In this document: in pieces, positions 34,147 to 43,400 of the stretch
How the letters are laid out: every line of letters begins with the position of its first letter
Numbering within the stretch: the first letter of the stretch is position 1
NCBI GenBank assembly: GCA_964465125.1
Contig: CAYXIO010000010.1
Location: 1-64,000 of the forward strand
Direction: 5' to 3'
DNA length: 64,000 nt
Source: CAYOHG01 sp964465125
GTDB lineage: Bacteria; Planctomycetota; Phycisphaerae; UBA1845; Fen-1342
The notes under the pieces: generated by a model
Told to the model about the DNA's origin: nothing
Seen by the model: only the letters and a program-made list of their open reading frames with translations
Databases searched by the model: none
Made by a program: the position numbers and the translations under genes

Positions 34147-35118
34147 ATGGGTCTGGTCACCGCCCCGCCGGCGCTGCTCTGCGTGCGCGAACTACGCGTG
34201 CATTTTCAGACGCGCCGGGGACTGTTCCGCCGCACTGCCGCGGTGCTGCGGGCGGTGGATGGCGTTTCGCTGGAATTGCCGCGCGGCCGGACACTCGGCC
34301 TGGTGGGCGAGAGCGGGTGCGGAAAGTCCACCTTGGCCAGGGCGATTCTGCGTCTGATACCCGCCACGTCGGGCCAGGTTGTCTTCGATGGACAGGATGT
34401 TCTGGGACTTTCAGCGCGTGAGTTGCGTCGGCTGCGGCGAAGTGCGCAGCTCGTCTTTCAGGACCCCTACGGAAGTTTGAACCCGCGCCTGCGCGTCGAG
34501 ACGATCGTGGGCGAAGCGCTGACCGTCCACGGCCTCGTCCGCAACCGGGCGGAACGCCGCACGCGCGTCGCGGAGTTGCTCGGGCGGGTCGGGCTGGCCG
34601 CCGACGCACTGGACCGCTTTCCACACGAGTTCTCCGGCGGGCAGCGGCAACGCATCGGAATCGCGCGGGCGCTGGCGGTTCAACCGGCGCTGTTGGTGTG
34701 TGACGAGCCGGTGTCGGCGCTCGACGTATCGATCCAGGCGCAAATCCTGAATCTGCTGGCCGAGCTTCAGGAGCAGTTCGGTTTGACCTACCTGTTCATT
34801 GCGCACAGCCTGGCGGTGGTGCGGCACTTGTGTGATGAGGTCGCCGTCATGTACCTGGGCCGCATCGTCGAGTACGCGCCCGCCGACGAGTTGTTCGCGA
34901 ACCCGCGGCACCCGTACACGCAAGCGTTGTGCGCGGCCGCGACCGACTTTGCCGACAGACTCGCCGGCGAGCCGCCCAGCCCGCTGGACGCGCCGGCGGG
35001 CTGTCCGTTTCAGCCGCGCTGTACGCGGGCGGAGGCGCGCTGCCAGAGCAAGTGCCCGGGCCTGGACACGCGCCCCGGACTGCCTGCGCCGCACCGCGTC
35101 GCGTGCCACTTCGCTTAG
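34147..35118 (+). CDS. Oligopeptide/dipeptide ABC transporter ATP-binding protein (DppF/OppF-like)
   Basis: A 323-residue ATPase of peptide import systems. Walker A GESGCGKST, Q-loop VFQDPYGSLNPR, signature FSGGQRQRIGIARAL, Walker B LLVCDEPVSALD and H-loop AHSLAVVRH are all intact. The C-terminal Cys cluster CPFQPRCTRAEARC is the oligopeptide-type extension found in DppD/DppF, which in some members binds iron-sulfur. No permease, binding protein or partner ATPase is adjacent, so it must serve components encoded elsewhere. ATG at 34147 lacks a ribosome binding site and follows a -10-like box closely. Confidence 0.88.
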   Translation: MGLVTAPPALLCVRELRVHFQTRRGLFRRTAAVLRAVDGVSLELPRGRTLGLVGESGCGKSTLARAILRLIPATSGQVVFDGQDVLGLSARELRRLRRSAQLVFQDPYGSLNPRLRVETIVGEALTVHGLVRNRAERRTRVAELLGRVGLAADALDRFPHEFSGGQRQRIGIARALAVQPALLVCDEPVSALDVSIQAQILNLLAELQEQFGLTYLFIAHSLAVVRHLCDEVAVMYLGRIVEYAPADELFANPRHPYTQALCAAATDFADRLAGEPPSPLDAPAGCPFQPRCTRAEARCQSKCPGLDTRPGLPAPHRVACHFA

Positions 35119-35243
35119 TACTGCGTCGGTTTTTGGGGCGAGTTGGGCGTGGAGTTGTCCCGGTTTCGCACCGGCGGGACGCCGATGCTCCCGGCGCACG
35201 AGGGCGAAACCCGGCGTAGAATGCCCCGCGCGGGGCGAAGCTG

Positions 35244-36122
35244 GTGTGCGGCGTGCGTGGTGCTTACCTACAAGGGCTGGTGCCGGTGTTGGCGTGGGGC
35301 GCATCGTTCGTGGTGACGCGCATCGCGCTCGAGAGTTTCAGCGCCTACGGCCTGGTGGCCACTCGGGGCTGGGCAGGGGCGCTGCTCCTGGCCGGGTTGC
35401 TGGGGACCGTCGGCGCGCGCCTGCACGTGGCGCGTGCGGACCGCCCCCTCGCGATCTTCCTGGGTGTGGTCCTGGCGGTCCACCTGCTGCTCCAGGCCCA
35501 CGGCCTGCGCTACACCTCCGCCATCAACACTGGCTGGATCATCGGCTTCATCCCCGTCACCATCGCGATCGGCGCCCACGCTCTGGGGCAACAACGGCTC
35601 CGCCTGCTGGGTTGGGCGGGCGTGCTGGTCGGAACGGCGGGCGTGCTGGCGGTGACCCTGCGGACGCCGCCGAACTTCGCGCAGGCCCGCTGGGGCGACC
35701 TGCTCCAGGTCGCCTCGTGTTTCACGTGGACGATCTACACGCTGGCGGGCGCGCGGCTGATGCAGCGCACCGGCGCCCTGGCGCTATCGACCCTGACGAT
35801 GGCCATCGCGGCGCTGCTGGTCAGTCCGGTGGCGGCGTACGCGGGTTGGCAAAGCGGGCCGTGGACGGGGAGCGGGTTGCTCGCGATGGCGTTTCTGGGG
35901 CTGATTTGCAGCGGAATCGCGTACTACCTGTGGTTCGCGGCGCAGCACGCGCTGGGGCCGGCCCGGCTCGGCGCCCTGCTATACCTCGAGCCGTTTTCGA
36001 CGCTCGCCGCCGGGGTCGTGTTGGTTCACGAGCCCGTGACGCTCAACGCGCTGGTGGGTGGTCTGGGGGTGCTGCTCGGCGTGTGGCTCGTGGCGCATGG
36101 AACGACGCGCGGGGCGACGTAG
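35244..36122 (+). CDS. EamA/DMT-family transporter
   Basis: A 292-residue membrane protein with about ten helices in two homologous halves. The first half opens VPVLAWGASFVVTRIALE and contains LRYTSAINTGWIIGF; the second has LLQVASCFTWTIYTLAGARL and GIAYYLWFAAQHALGPARLGALLYLEP, the typical EamA end pattern. These export or import metabolites such as amino acids; specificity cannot be read. GTG at 35244 is one of several close candidate starts; TAGAAT at 35217-35222 may be its -10 box. Confidence 0.8.
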   Translation: MCGVRGAYLQGLVPVLAWGASFVVTRIALESFSAYGLVATRGWAGALLLAGLLGTVGARLHVARADRPLAIFLGVVLAVHLLLQAHGLRYTSAINTGWIIGFIPVTIAIGAHALGQQRLRLLGWAGVLVGTAGVLAVTLRTPPNFAQARWGDLLQVASCFTWTIYTLAGARLMQRTGALALSTLTMAIAALLVSPVAAYAGWQSGPWTGSGLLAMAFLGLICSGIAYYLWFAAQHALGPARLGALLYLEPFSTLAAGVVLVHEPVTLNALVGGLGVLLGVWLVAHGTTRGAT

Positions 36123-36144
36123 CGGAACGCAGCGCTGGCGTGCG

Positions 36145-37896
36145 TCAATACGCCCTGCGGGCGACGTCACCCAGGTCGCGGGCGGATTCGGTCAGGACGC
36201 GCACCGGTTCGGCGGGGAGAAACAGCTCGGCCCGCAGACCCGCGCTCTCCACGTAAAGGCCCAGGCCGATGAGCGGCGACTCACGCGGGCTGATCGTCAG
36301 CGCCGGCAGGGGCAAACCCGCCTCTTCAATGAGCGTGAGCAGGCCGCTGAACAGCCGCGGCAGATCGGCCAACAGGCAGAAGTGCGGTTGGGTCGAGAGC
36401 CGGGCGAGGGCCGCATTCACGCGGGCATCCGCGATGAGCCGCGGAGTCTCCGCGTTGAGCAGCCCCGTCAGCGTCGCACGGGCCGCGTCGCGCGGACCGC
36501 AGACAAACGCCAGGCCGTCCGCATGGGAGGCCGCGTAAAACGACCCGTCCTCGCCGTAAAGTGATTTCAGCAGCGCGTGAGAGGTGTCCCCGGTGGCTTC
36601 GACGTCAAGCTGGTAACGGTCCGCGTCCACCCCGGCGACCTGCTCGCTTGGCTGCGGCGTCACGGCCATCGGGAACGTGCCCCACGACTTCAACAGCGCG
36701 GGCGTCAGCGTGCAGACCGCACGCAAATCGCGCTTCACACCCTCCGCGTCGGTCGTGAAATGCAGCCCCCAGTAGAGCATGCCCGGCGCGCCCGGCGAAA
36801 AGTCGCACGCCGCGCTGCCGCCGGTCAGCTTGCGATGCATGTCCAGACTGCGCTGGAGGACCGCGTCGATCCGCTCGGCCCCGACCTTCTCCTTGAGTGC
36901 GTCCCCGGCAAACAGCGCGCGGCAGAGCGATGTGTTCCAGCTTTCGCCGCCGGCTGGCTCGGGCCACTCGTAGGAAAGCACGACATCTGCGGGTCGGCTG
37001 GGCAAGCCGCGCAGCAGCGGGCGCGTCGGCCGTGGAATCGCCGCGAGGTATTTCGCGATGCGGCCGTCGGCGGCGAACCGGGCGCGCGGCACGAGGAACA
37101 CGCCGTCGGCGTCCAGGCGCAATGTCAAGCTGAACATCTGGGCCTCGGCCAACGCGTGGCGGGTTTGCCCAAGCAGCCAATCCCAGAACTTGAGTGCGAT
37201 TTCCGCGTCGGAGGCGTTCGCCGCCATGCCCAGGTAGAGGCAGCGGGCGGCCAGCGACAGATGGGATTCCAGAGTCTCGCGCCAGGCCGGGACGTCGACC
37301 AGCACGAAGGCCTGCCAGCCGCGTGGGGCGGCGGCGACTTCCAGGCGGAGTTGGGCTACGAATTTGCCGGAGGCGTCGAGCGCCCGGCGCAGCTCGTCCT
37401 TTTCGCGCACCACAAGCACGACCCCTTCGGTCGTGGTGGCGACACACTGTTCGCCGCCGAACTCGTAGACCAGCACGCCGTCGCGCAGGCGGGTGGGTTG
37501 CGTGGCGGGCAGCCAGGCATCGCTGCGGCTGCGCGTGGCGATGAGCAGCGGCTCCGGGCTGGTGGCCGAAAGAGCGACGGCCACGGCCCCGCCGGTATCC
37601 AGCGCCCCCGCCGCCTGGCCGAGGAAGTTCTCCAGCACGCTGCGCGGGGCGAATTCGGCGAGTTCCGGGACACCCGCGGCGGTGCCGAAGGCGGCGGCGC
37701 CGCGCGTAAGGTCATCCAAACGCGGCACGAGCAGCAGGACGTGCGTGTCGTCGGGGACGTAGCGCAGGACGGCTGCGACACTCGGGCTCAGCGCGGCGGG
37801 TGCGGTGGTCGGCGCGGGCGCGCTGGCGGGCGTTTGCGCGAGTGCGCTGGCGCCGAGCGTGATCGTGAGACACAAGCTCGCGGCCCATCGCCGCAT
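36145..37896 (-). CDS. Exported protein of unknown function (DUF3352-like flavour)
   Basis: A 583-residue protein with a signal peptide (residues 1-22, ending ALAQ) and a Pro/Ala spacer. The mature part begins VLRYVPDDTHVLLLVPRLDDL, a pattern reminiscent of planctomycete proteins in which each half evaluates a serpin-like alpha/beta unit, but no catalytic motif was recognised. It lacks membrane anchors apart from the signal, so it is probably periplasmic. ATG at 37896 follows GGGAGCC at good spacing; in-frame codons further upstream look like shadow sequence. It converges with the EamA gene, 22 bases between stops. Confidence 0.65.
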   Translation of the reverse strand: MRRWAASLCLTITLGASALAQTPASAPAPTTAPAALSPSVAAVLRYVPDDTHVLLLVPRLDDLTRGAAAFGTAAGVPELAEFAPRSVLENFLGQAAGALDTGGAVAVALSATSPEPLLIATRSRSDAWLPATQPTRLRDGVLVYEFGGEQCVATTTEGVVLVVREKDELRRALDASGKFVAQLRLEVAAAPRGWQAFVLVDVPAWRETLESHLSLAARCLYLGMAANASDAEIALKFWDWLLGQTRHALAEAQMFSLTLRLDADGVFLVPRARFAADGRIAKYLAAIPRPTRPLLRGLPSRPADVVLSYEWPEPAGGESWNTSLCRALFAGDALKEKVGAERIDAVLQRSLDMHRKLTGGSAACDFSPGAPGMLYWGLHFTTDAEGVKRDLRAVCTLTPALLKSWGTFPMAVTPQPSEQVAGVDADRYQLDVEATGDTSHALLKSLYGEDGSFYAASHADGLAFVCGPRDAARATLTGLLNAETPRLIADARVNAALARLSTQPHFCLLADLPRLFSGLLTLIEEAGLPLPALTISPRESPLIGLGLYVESAGLRAELFLPAEPVRVLTESARDLGDVARRAY

Positions 37897-38113
37897 CTTC
37901 CGGCTCCCTGACCCAGGCGTGCCGCACGCGCGAGCGGTCCAACCGCAAGCGCGACGGCGCCGCACACTGATTACAGCCCCGCGACGGGTGGAAGTCGAGT
38001 TTCGCGGGACAACTTCCGACAACGGCCACGGGAGCGGGGATTATAGGTTATCGGCGCGTGATCGTTCAACGGCGTGGAATTGCGGGGACCGGCGGTTGCG
38101 GCCGATACACTGG

Positions 38114-38185
38114 CGTGGAGCACGGACTATCAGTCCGTGCGTGGAGCACAGAGTGTGTGGAGCACAGACTATTAGTCTGTGCGAC
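38114..38185. repeat. Tandem copies of the GTGGAGCACAGACT palindromic repeat
   Basis: Two full copies (38114-38140 and 38157-38185) and a truncated one (38141-38156) of a repeat whose core is CACAGACTAT-AGTCTGTG or the variant CACGGACTATCAGTCCGTG. They fill the 370-base gap between an exported-protein gene and the next hypothetical gene. Related copies are at 43372-43400 and 50670-50766. Confidence 0.75.
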
Positions 38186-38266
38186 ATCCGTACAAGACCG
38201 TGACGCTCTGAATCTCGGCGCGGTGTCCGCGGGCGGGGCACGGCGCCGACGAAGATGTGAGCAATC

Positions 38267-38761
38267 GTGTCATCCTCATCGTCCAACACGCTCGTCAGCG
38301 GTGCGGAAATCGACGCCGCGCTGGGCGAGGCCGCGGCCAACCCGGCTGCCATTCCAAGCCTGGATGCCGGCGCGACGACGCCGGTGGTCCCGGTGCCGGT
38401 CGAAGCCGCGCCGCGGCCGCATGCACTCGCGGCGGAAGCACCGGCCCGCGGCGGCGGCGCCACTTCGTCGCCGCCCACTTCGGACGCGCCCGACGTCGCC
38501 GGCGTCGACTACGGCGAGCACGGGTTCATCTACCGGTCGATCGATCTCGTTCTGTGGTTGGTCAACCGCCCGTTTCAATTCGCGACGCCGAACGTGCGCC
38601 GGCTGGTCGGCTTCGCGGCCCTGGTCACGATCGGGATGTCGTCGCTGGCGTTGTATCTGCTGCCGAAGCTGCTGCCGCCGCGCGACACGATTTCGGTGTT
38701 CAGGCAGCAGATCGCGGACGCGCGCGCCGGCGGGCCAGCCGCCACGCCGCACGCCCCGTGA
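38267..38761 (+). CDS. Hypothetical single-pass membrane protein
   Basis: A 164-residue protein. The first 80 residues are Ala/Pro/Ser-rich and probably disordered; a structured segment YGEHGFIYRSIDLVLWLVNR is followed by one membrane helix near residues 118-140 (GFAALVTIGMSSLALYLL) and a short tail. GTG at 38267 is the only sensible start and has no strong ribosome binding site. Its 3' end overlaps the end of the convergent DedA-like gene by 62 bases. No family was recognised. Confidence 0.5.
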   Translation: MSSSSSNTLVSGAEIDAALGEAAANPAAIPSLDAGATTPVVPVPVEAAPRPHALAAEAPARGGGATSSPPTSDAPDVAGVDYGEHGFIYRSIDLVLWLVNRPFQFATPNVRRLVGFAALVTIGMSSLALYLLPKLLPPRDTISVFRQQIADARAGGPAATPHAP

Positions 38762-39446
38762 ACCCAGCCAGCACCAGGCCGCCTTGGATCGCCAGAATCT
38801 GCCATTCGGTGAAGCTGAAGAACACCGCGCACGTGGCGAAGATCACGTAGCGCGGCGTGCGGCCCAGGAGATAGGCCAGCCCGAAACGCAGGCGGGGGTA
38901 GCCGTGCAGAATCGCGAGCCAGCGCACGGCATCCACCGGAAGCGGGAAGAACGCGACGAGCGTCAGCACGCCGAACGGGGCGCGTTCGAACCAGCGCAAC
39001 GCCCATTCGTAGGCCGGGGTTCGGCGCAGCCGCGCGCCCAGGCCGCCGCCGAAGCCGTAGGCAAGCAGGTGATACTCGCTCAGGTTGGCAACCGCGGTCG
39101 CCAGCGCGCCGAGCATGGCCACTGCGGCGACGTTCAACCCGGCGTGCGGCAGAAGTGCGTATTGCGGCGACGCGGCGAGCAGCACGATCCAGGCCGTGGG
39201 CAGCGGGACCAGCGTGTTGCACAAGCTCAGGTAGAAGCACATCAGCGCGACGATCACGCCGCGCATCGCGAGCGCGTCGTCGAACCGGTCCCAGCGTGCG
39301 GTGAGCCAGACCGTCAGCAGCGCGAGGCCGCCCAGCCAGACCAGGAACACGGCGAACCAGGCGCGCGTGTGCGGCAGGGCCCGGCCGCGCGCGGCGTCAG
39401 AGCCGTGACACACGGCCGCATCGATGCTCGGCTGAAGCTCAGTCAA
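38700..39446 (-). CDS. DedA/VTT-like membrane protein
   Basis: A 248-residue protein with about five or six hydrophobic segments. The region LSLCNTLVPLPTAWIVLLAA followed by GALATAVANLSEYHLLAYG, and later FFPLPVDAVRWLA plus GRTPRYVIFATCA, resembles the VTT/DedA fold (re-entrant loops with conserved Pro and Arg), which takes part in lipid handling. The start appears to be TTG at 39446, overlapping the ABC ATPase stop by eight bases, so it looks like the third gene of the exporter operon. Its C-terminal end overlaps a convergent gene. Confidence 0.6.
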   Translation of the reverse strand: MTELQPSIDAAVCHGSDAARGRALPHTRAWFAVFLVWLGGLALLTVWLTARWDRFDDALAMRGVIVALMCFYLSLCNTLVPLPTAWIVLLAASPQYALLPHAGLNVAAVAMLGALATAVANLSEYHLLAYGFGGGLGARLRRTPAYEWALRWFERAPFGVLTLVAFFPLPVDAVRWLAILHGYPRLRFGLAYLLGRTPRYVIFATCAVFFSFTEWQILAIQGGLVLAGFTGRAAWRLARRRARPRSAA

Positions 39447-40113
39447 CGAAACGCCCGTCCCGCATGTGCCGCACGCGGTCGGCCTGTACCGCGAGCTGCT
39501 CGTTGTGCGTAATCATCACGATCGTCTGGCCGTCCCGGCGGTGAAACTCGGTCAGCAACTCCAGCACGCCGGCCGCATTGGCGGAATCGAGATTCCCGGT
39601 CGGCTCGTCGGCCAGCAGCAGCGCGGGACGGCCGATCACGGCGCGCGCCAGGGCGACCCGCTGCTGTTGCCCCACCGAAAGCTGGCCGGGTTTCTTGTGT
39701 TCGACGCCGGTGAGTCCGACGCGCGCGAGCATCTCCGTCACTTGTCCGTCCGCCGCCACGCCGCGCAGTTGCAGCGGCAGCGCGACATTGCGGCGGACGT
39801 TCAGCGTGCGCAGCAGATTGAAGCGCTGGAAGACGAAGCCGAGGGCCGCGCGGCGCAGGCGCGTGCGGCCAGCTTCGTCGAGCGCGGGGGCGTCGTGCCC
39901 GGCGATGCGCAGGGTTTGCGCCCGCGTCGGCGTGAGCATCAGCCCGAGGATGTTGAGCAGGGTCGTCTTGCCGCAGCCGGACGGTCCCATGATGACGACG
40001 AACTCGCCTCGGCGGACATGGAAATCCAGGCCGTGCAGCACCGGCTCCACGACGCCGCCGTGCGTGTAGGCGTGGTGCAGGTCGCGCACGTCGATCATCA
40101 GGTCAGCGGTCAT
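39439..40113 (-). CDS. ABC transporter ATPase, LolD/MacB type
   Basis: A 224-residue ATPase of the family that powers mechanotransmitting exporters and lipoprotein release. Walker A GPSGCGKTTL, Q-loop FVFQRFNLL, signature LSVGQQQRVALARAV (the LSGGQ Gly replaced by Val, a common variant), Walker B LLLADEPTGNLD and H-loop MITHNE are present. ATG at 40113 overlaps the stop of the permease gene by four bases (ATGA), so the pair is co-translated. Substrates of such systems range from lipoproteins to peptides; none is indicated here. Confidence 0.9.
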   Translation of the reverse strand: MTADLMIDVRDLHHAYTHGGVVEPVLHGLDFHVRRGEFVVIMGPSGCGKTTLLNILGLMLTPTRAQTLRIAGHDAPALDEAGRTRLRRAALGFVFQRFNLLRTLNVRRNVALPLQLRGVAADGQVTEMLARVGLTGVEHKKPGQLSVGQQQRVALARAVIGRPALLLADEPTGNLDSANAAGVLELLTEFHRRDGQTIVMITHNEQLAVQADRVRHMRDGRFVD

Positions 40114-41279
40114 TCGGTGCTCAGGGCGACGGCGGGGTCAAGTCGGGCGGCGCGGTAGCCGGGATAGAGCGCGCTGAGGACGCCCCCGACGACGCCGATG
40201 ACGATCGCGAGCGCGAGCGCGCGAAGCTCAAGTTCGACGGTCAGGAGCGGCTTGTAGAGCAGGAGACCGCCGCGGGCCGCGCAGGCGAGCGTAAGACCAA
40301 GCGCGACGCCGCCCAGCGAGATGAGCAGCGCTTCGTGTATCGCCAGTCGGATCAGCCCCGCGCGCCCGACGCCGAGGGCTTTGAGAACGCCGATTTCGCG
40401 CGTGCGTTCGATGATGGCCGTGTACATCGTCAGGAGGATGAAAAGGAAGCAGGCGACGAGGGCCACGCCGCTGGAGGCGTTCAGGTAGAGATTGACCTGC
40501 GCGAAGCTGTCGCGCAGCAGCCGCCCGTAGTCGCTTTTCAACTCGACGCGCACGTCGGTGCCCAGCTCGCGCTGGAAACGCTCGGCCGCGGCCAACGGGT
40601 CCAACCCCGGGCGGAGTTTGAGGAAGTACATGCTGGCGCTGGGCTCGCCGGAGACGACGATCTCGCGGAGCGTTTCGAGCGGGGCGAAGACGCGCCCGGC
40701 GACGCCGGCTTCGACGACGCCGACGATGCGGAAGGCCTGTCCCATGATCTGGATTTCGTCGCCCGGGTGATAGTCCCCGACGCGCTGGAGGCGCTCGTCG
40801 ATCACGAGTTCCCTGGGGAGCATGGGCCTCTGGCCCGTGCGATCCGTCGGGTCTGCCGCAACGGAGGCGCCAAGCTCAAAGAGCCGGCCTTGCAAAACCC
40901 GCCGCGGGCCTAGAAACGCCGGCATCTGCCGCGGATCGACCCCGAACAGTCGCTGTTGCTGCCCACCCATCCGCACTTGTCCGAAGAACACGGGCACGAC
41001 GTCCGCGGCCAATGGTCCGTGTTCATCGGCGGACCGGCGCAGGTGTTCTGCGTGTCCCCGGCGAAACGGGGCCCCGTTGGTGAAGATGACGTTCTCCTGG
41101 GCGGGCAGGACGACCAACTCGGCGTCAACGCTTTGCATGCGCTGATCGACCTCGGCGAGCGACCCGCTCGCCAAGCCGCGCGAGACGAGCATGAGCATGA
41201 TGCCGATGCCCACGGCCAGCGCGCTGAGCAGGCTGCGGAGCTTGTGGTGCGTCAGGTTGGCCCAGGCGAGGGCAAACAC
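40110..41279 (-). CDS. ABC transporter permease with FtsX/MacB domain
   Basis: A 389-residue permease. An N-terminal membrane helix (LRSLLSALAVGIGIMLML) is followed by a periplasmic MacB-like region of about 220 residues, then three membrane helices with the FtsX-type EIGVLKALGVGRAGLI coupling sequence. This matches the LolC/MacB/DevC type working with the downstream ATPase. A palindromic repeat at 40815-40841 adds an in-frame segment (DRTGQRPMLPREL) to the periplasmic region. GTG start at 41279. Confidence 0.85.
   Translation of the reverse strand: MFALAWANLTHHKLRSLLSALAVGIGIMLMLVSRGLASGSLAEVDQRMQSVDAELVVLPAQENVIFTNGAPFRRGHAEHLRRSADEHGPLAADVVPVFFGQVRMGGQQQRLFGVDPRQMPAFLGPRRVLQGRLFELGASVAADPTDRTGQRPMLPRELVIDERLQRVGDYHPGDEIQIMGQAFRIVGVVEAGVAGRVFAPLETLREIVVSGEPSASMYFLKLRPGLDPLAAAERFQRELGTDVRVELKSDYGRLLRDSFAQVNLYLNASSGVALVACFLFILLTMYTAIIERTREIGVLKALGVGRAGLIRLAIHEALLISLGGVALGLTLACAARGGLLLYKPLLTVELELRALALAIVIGVVGGVLSALYPGYRAARLDPAVALSTE
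40815..40841 (+). repeat. GGGAGCATGGGCC repeat inserted in the permease gene
   Basis: One 27-base copy of the family, with variant CTCTGG at its centre. It lies inside the coding sequence antisense to the gene and preserves the frame. Similar copies are at 23372, 56893, 56932, 62531, 62561 and 63668. Confidence 0.65.
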
Positions 41280-41657
41280 GGGCCGCAGTGTAAAGTTCAG
41301 CGTGTGAAGTTGAAAGCCGCTCGGCGGACGGCGCGCGGTGGACGGGCGTCACCGGCCTACGTGGCGCATCGCGCGCGCGGCCCGTCTACGTTTGGGCCGT
41401 GCCGCCGCGCGCTTTAACGCCGCCGGTGCGCCGCGCGCCGCGCGAGCGGGCGACGGCTCCCGGCGTTTCCGCGTACGAAGTGCGTAAACCACGGATCGGC
41501 GGTGGGTTATGGACTGGCGCCGCCGCGGTGCGCACTTCGCAGGTTGGCCGCGGATCGTGGTAGACTGCCGCAACCGGTCACTAGCGCGGCCGGTATAAGG
41601 CGTGGGCGCGGAGATGCCGCGCGCCGTGCTCCACCCCGCGCGAACCTGGAGAACGTC
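41280..41657. other. Divergent intergenic region
   Basis: Nearly 380 bases between the divergent starts of the ABC permease and the assembly ATPase. It should hold promoters for both. TATAAG at 41594-41599 and TAGACT near 41561 are weak -10 candidates for the ATPase gene; nothing stronger was seen. Confidence 0.4.
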
Positions 41658-43337
41658 ATGGCGATTGGCGAAGCGCTTGTCGCGAAGGGTCTGATCACCG
41701 CCGAGCAACTCAAGCTGGCGCTGGCGGCCCGCACGTCGCCGAACGAGCGGGTCGATCAAATCCTGTTGCGGCAACAACTTATCGCCGAGAAGGACCTGAT
41801 CGCGGTCTTCAGCGAGCAGCTCATGATTCCGGTCGTCGAGCTGACCGAGTCGGAGATCGATCGGGACTTGCTGGGCCTCATCCCGAGCCGGCTGGTCCAT
41901 AAGTACTGCCTGATGCCGGTCGCCAAGAACGGGAAGGGCGTCCGCGTCGCGACCGCCGACCCGTACAACATGTACGCCCTCGACGAGGTCCGCACCTGCA
42001 TCAACATGGCGGTCGAGCCGGTCCTCGCCACCAAGGCCGAGATTCAGCGGATGATCCGCGTGTTCTACGGCGTGGGCGGGGACGTGATCCAGGAGATGGT
42101 GCAGGAGGCGGGGGAACTTGAGATTCTCGACGAGCACAAAGTCGAGTCGGAAGACCTCGACATTCAGATGGCCCAGGAAGCCTCGGTCATCAAGCTCGTC
42201 AACGAGATTCTCATCGAGGCGATCGACCAGCGGGCCAGCGACATCCACTTCGAGCCGTTCGAGGGCGATTTCCAGGTGCGCTACCGCATCGACGGCGTGC
42301 TGCACATCGCCAACGTGCCCGCCGAAATCCGCAGGTTTCAGAACGCCATCGTCAGCCGCATCAAAATCCTGTCCAACCTGAACATCGCCGAGCGGCGGCT
42401 GCCGCAGGACGGCGGCTTCAAGATCAAGGCCCACGGCCGCGAGATCGACCTGCGCGTCAGCGTGATCGCGATGGCGTTCGGCGAGGGGATCGTCCTGCGT
42501 ATCCTCGACCGCACGTCGGTCCGCCTGGAACTGAAGTCGCTGGGCATGGAGGGTCCGGCGCACGACACGTTCATGGACCTGATCAACCGTCCGCACGGCA
42601 TTCTGCTGGTCACCGGACCAACCGGCTCGGGCAAGACCACGACGCTGTACGGCGCGCTGCGGGCCATTGTCAGCCCCGAGCTGAAAATCCTGACGATTGA
42701 AGACCCGATCGAATACTACCTGGACGGCATCAACCAGACGCAGATTCTGCCGAAGATCGGGCTCACGTTTGCGCGGGCCCTGCGGAGCTTTCTGCGGCAC
42801 GACCCGGACGTGATCCTGGTCGGCGAAATTCGCGACAAAGAGACCGCCGAAGTCGCGATCAACGCGTCGCTCACGGGCCACCTGGTCTTCAGTACGCTGC
42901 ACACCAACGATGCCGTCACCGCCACGACGCGTCTGCTCGACATGGGCGTCGAACCGTTCCTGGTCTCCAGCTCGCTCGAAGCGGTGCTCGCGCAGCGGCT
43001 CGTCCGCGTCATCTGCAAGCACTGCAAAGAGGAGTACGTCCATGAGAACCCCGCGCAGCTTCCGCCGGATTTCGGCTACCAGCGCGGCGACCGGCTGTGG
43101 CGCGGCCGCGGGTGCAAGGAATGTCGCAACACGGGCTTCTCCGGCCGGCGGGCGCTCTTTGAGCTGCTGGTGATGACCGACGAGTTGCGGGAGATGGTCT
43201 TGCAGCAGGCGTCGGCGGCACAGCTTCAGAACACGGCCGTGCAGCACGGCCTGGTGCTGATGCGTGAAGCCGGCTGGGACCTCTGCCGCCGTGGGCTGAC
43301 CACGCCGCAGGAGGTGCTGCGGGTGACGAAGGCGTAA
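41658..43337 (+). CDS. gspE: Type II secretion / type IV pilus assembly ATPase (GspE/PilB family)
   Basis: A 559-residue hexameric secretion ATPase. The N-terminal GspE-N domain (residues 1-150) includes ALVAKGLITAEQLKLAL; the ATPase domain has Walker A GPTGSGKTTT near 317, Asp box LTIEDPIEYY, Walker B-like ILVGEIRDKETAE and His box LTGHLVFSTLHTND. A tetracysteine zinc motif is present: CKHC, then GCKECRNTGFSGRRALFELL. ATG at 41658 follows GGAG. It may power the same machine as the giant secretin at the window start, but no other pilus or secretion gene is adjacent. Confidence 0.92.
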   Translation: MAIGEALVAKGLITAEQLKLALAARTSPNERVDQILLRQQLIAEKDLIAVFSEQLMIPVVELTESEIDRDLLGLIPSRLVHKYCLMPVAKNGKGVRVATADPYNMYALDEVRTCINMAVEPVLATKAEIQRMIRVFYGVGGDVIQEMVQEAGELEILDEHKVESEDLDIQMAQEASVIKLVNEILIEAIDQRASDIHFEPFEGDFQVRYRIDGVLHIANVPAEIRRFQNAIVSRIKILSNLNIAERRLPQDGGFKIKAHGREIDLRVSVIAMAFGEGIVLRILDRTSVRLELKSLGMEGPAHDTFMDLINRPHGILLVTGPTGSGKTTTLYGALRAIVSPELKILTIEDPIEYYLDGINQTQILPKIGLTFARALRSFLRHDPDVILVGEIRDKETAEVAINASLTGHLVFSTLHTNDAVTATTRLLDMGVEPFLVSSSLEAVLAQRLVRVICKHCKEEYVHENPAQLPPDFGYQRGDRLWRGRGCKECRNTGFSGRRALFELLVMTDELREMVLQQASAAQLQNTAVQHGLVLMREAGWDLCRRGLTTPQEVLRVTKA

Positions 43338-43371
43338 ACGAAACGGGGAGCCGGCAACGCAGCGCCGGTGT

Positions 43372-43400
43372 CGTGGAGCACAGACGATTCGTCCGTGCGA
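43372..43400 (+). repeat. Single copy of the GTGGAGCACAGAC repeat
   Basis: CACAGACGATTCGTCCGTG hairpin with compensated arms, preceded by CGTGGAG. It lies just after the assembly ATPase stop and before the VapBC pair, and may help end transcription. Confidence 0.6.
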
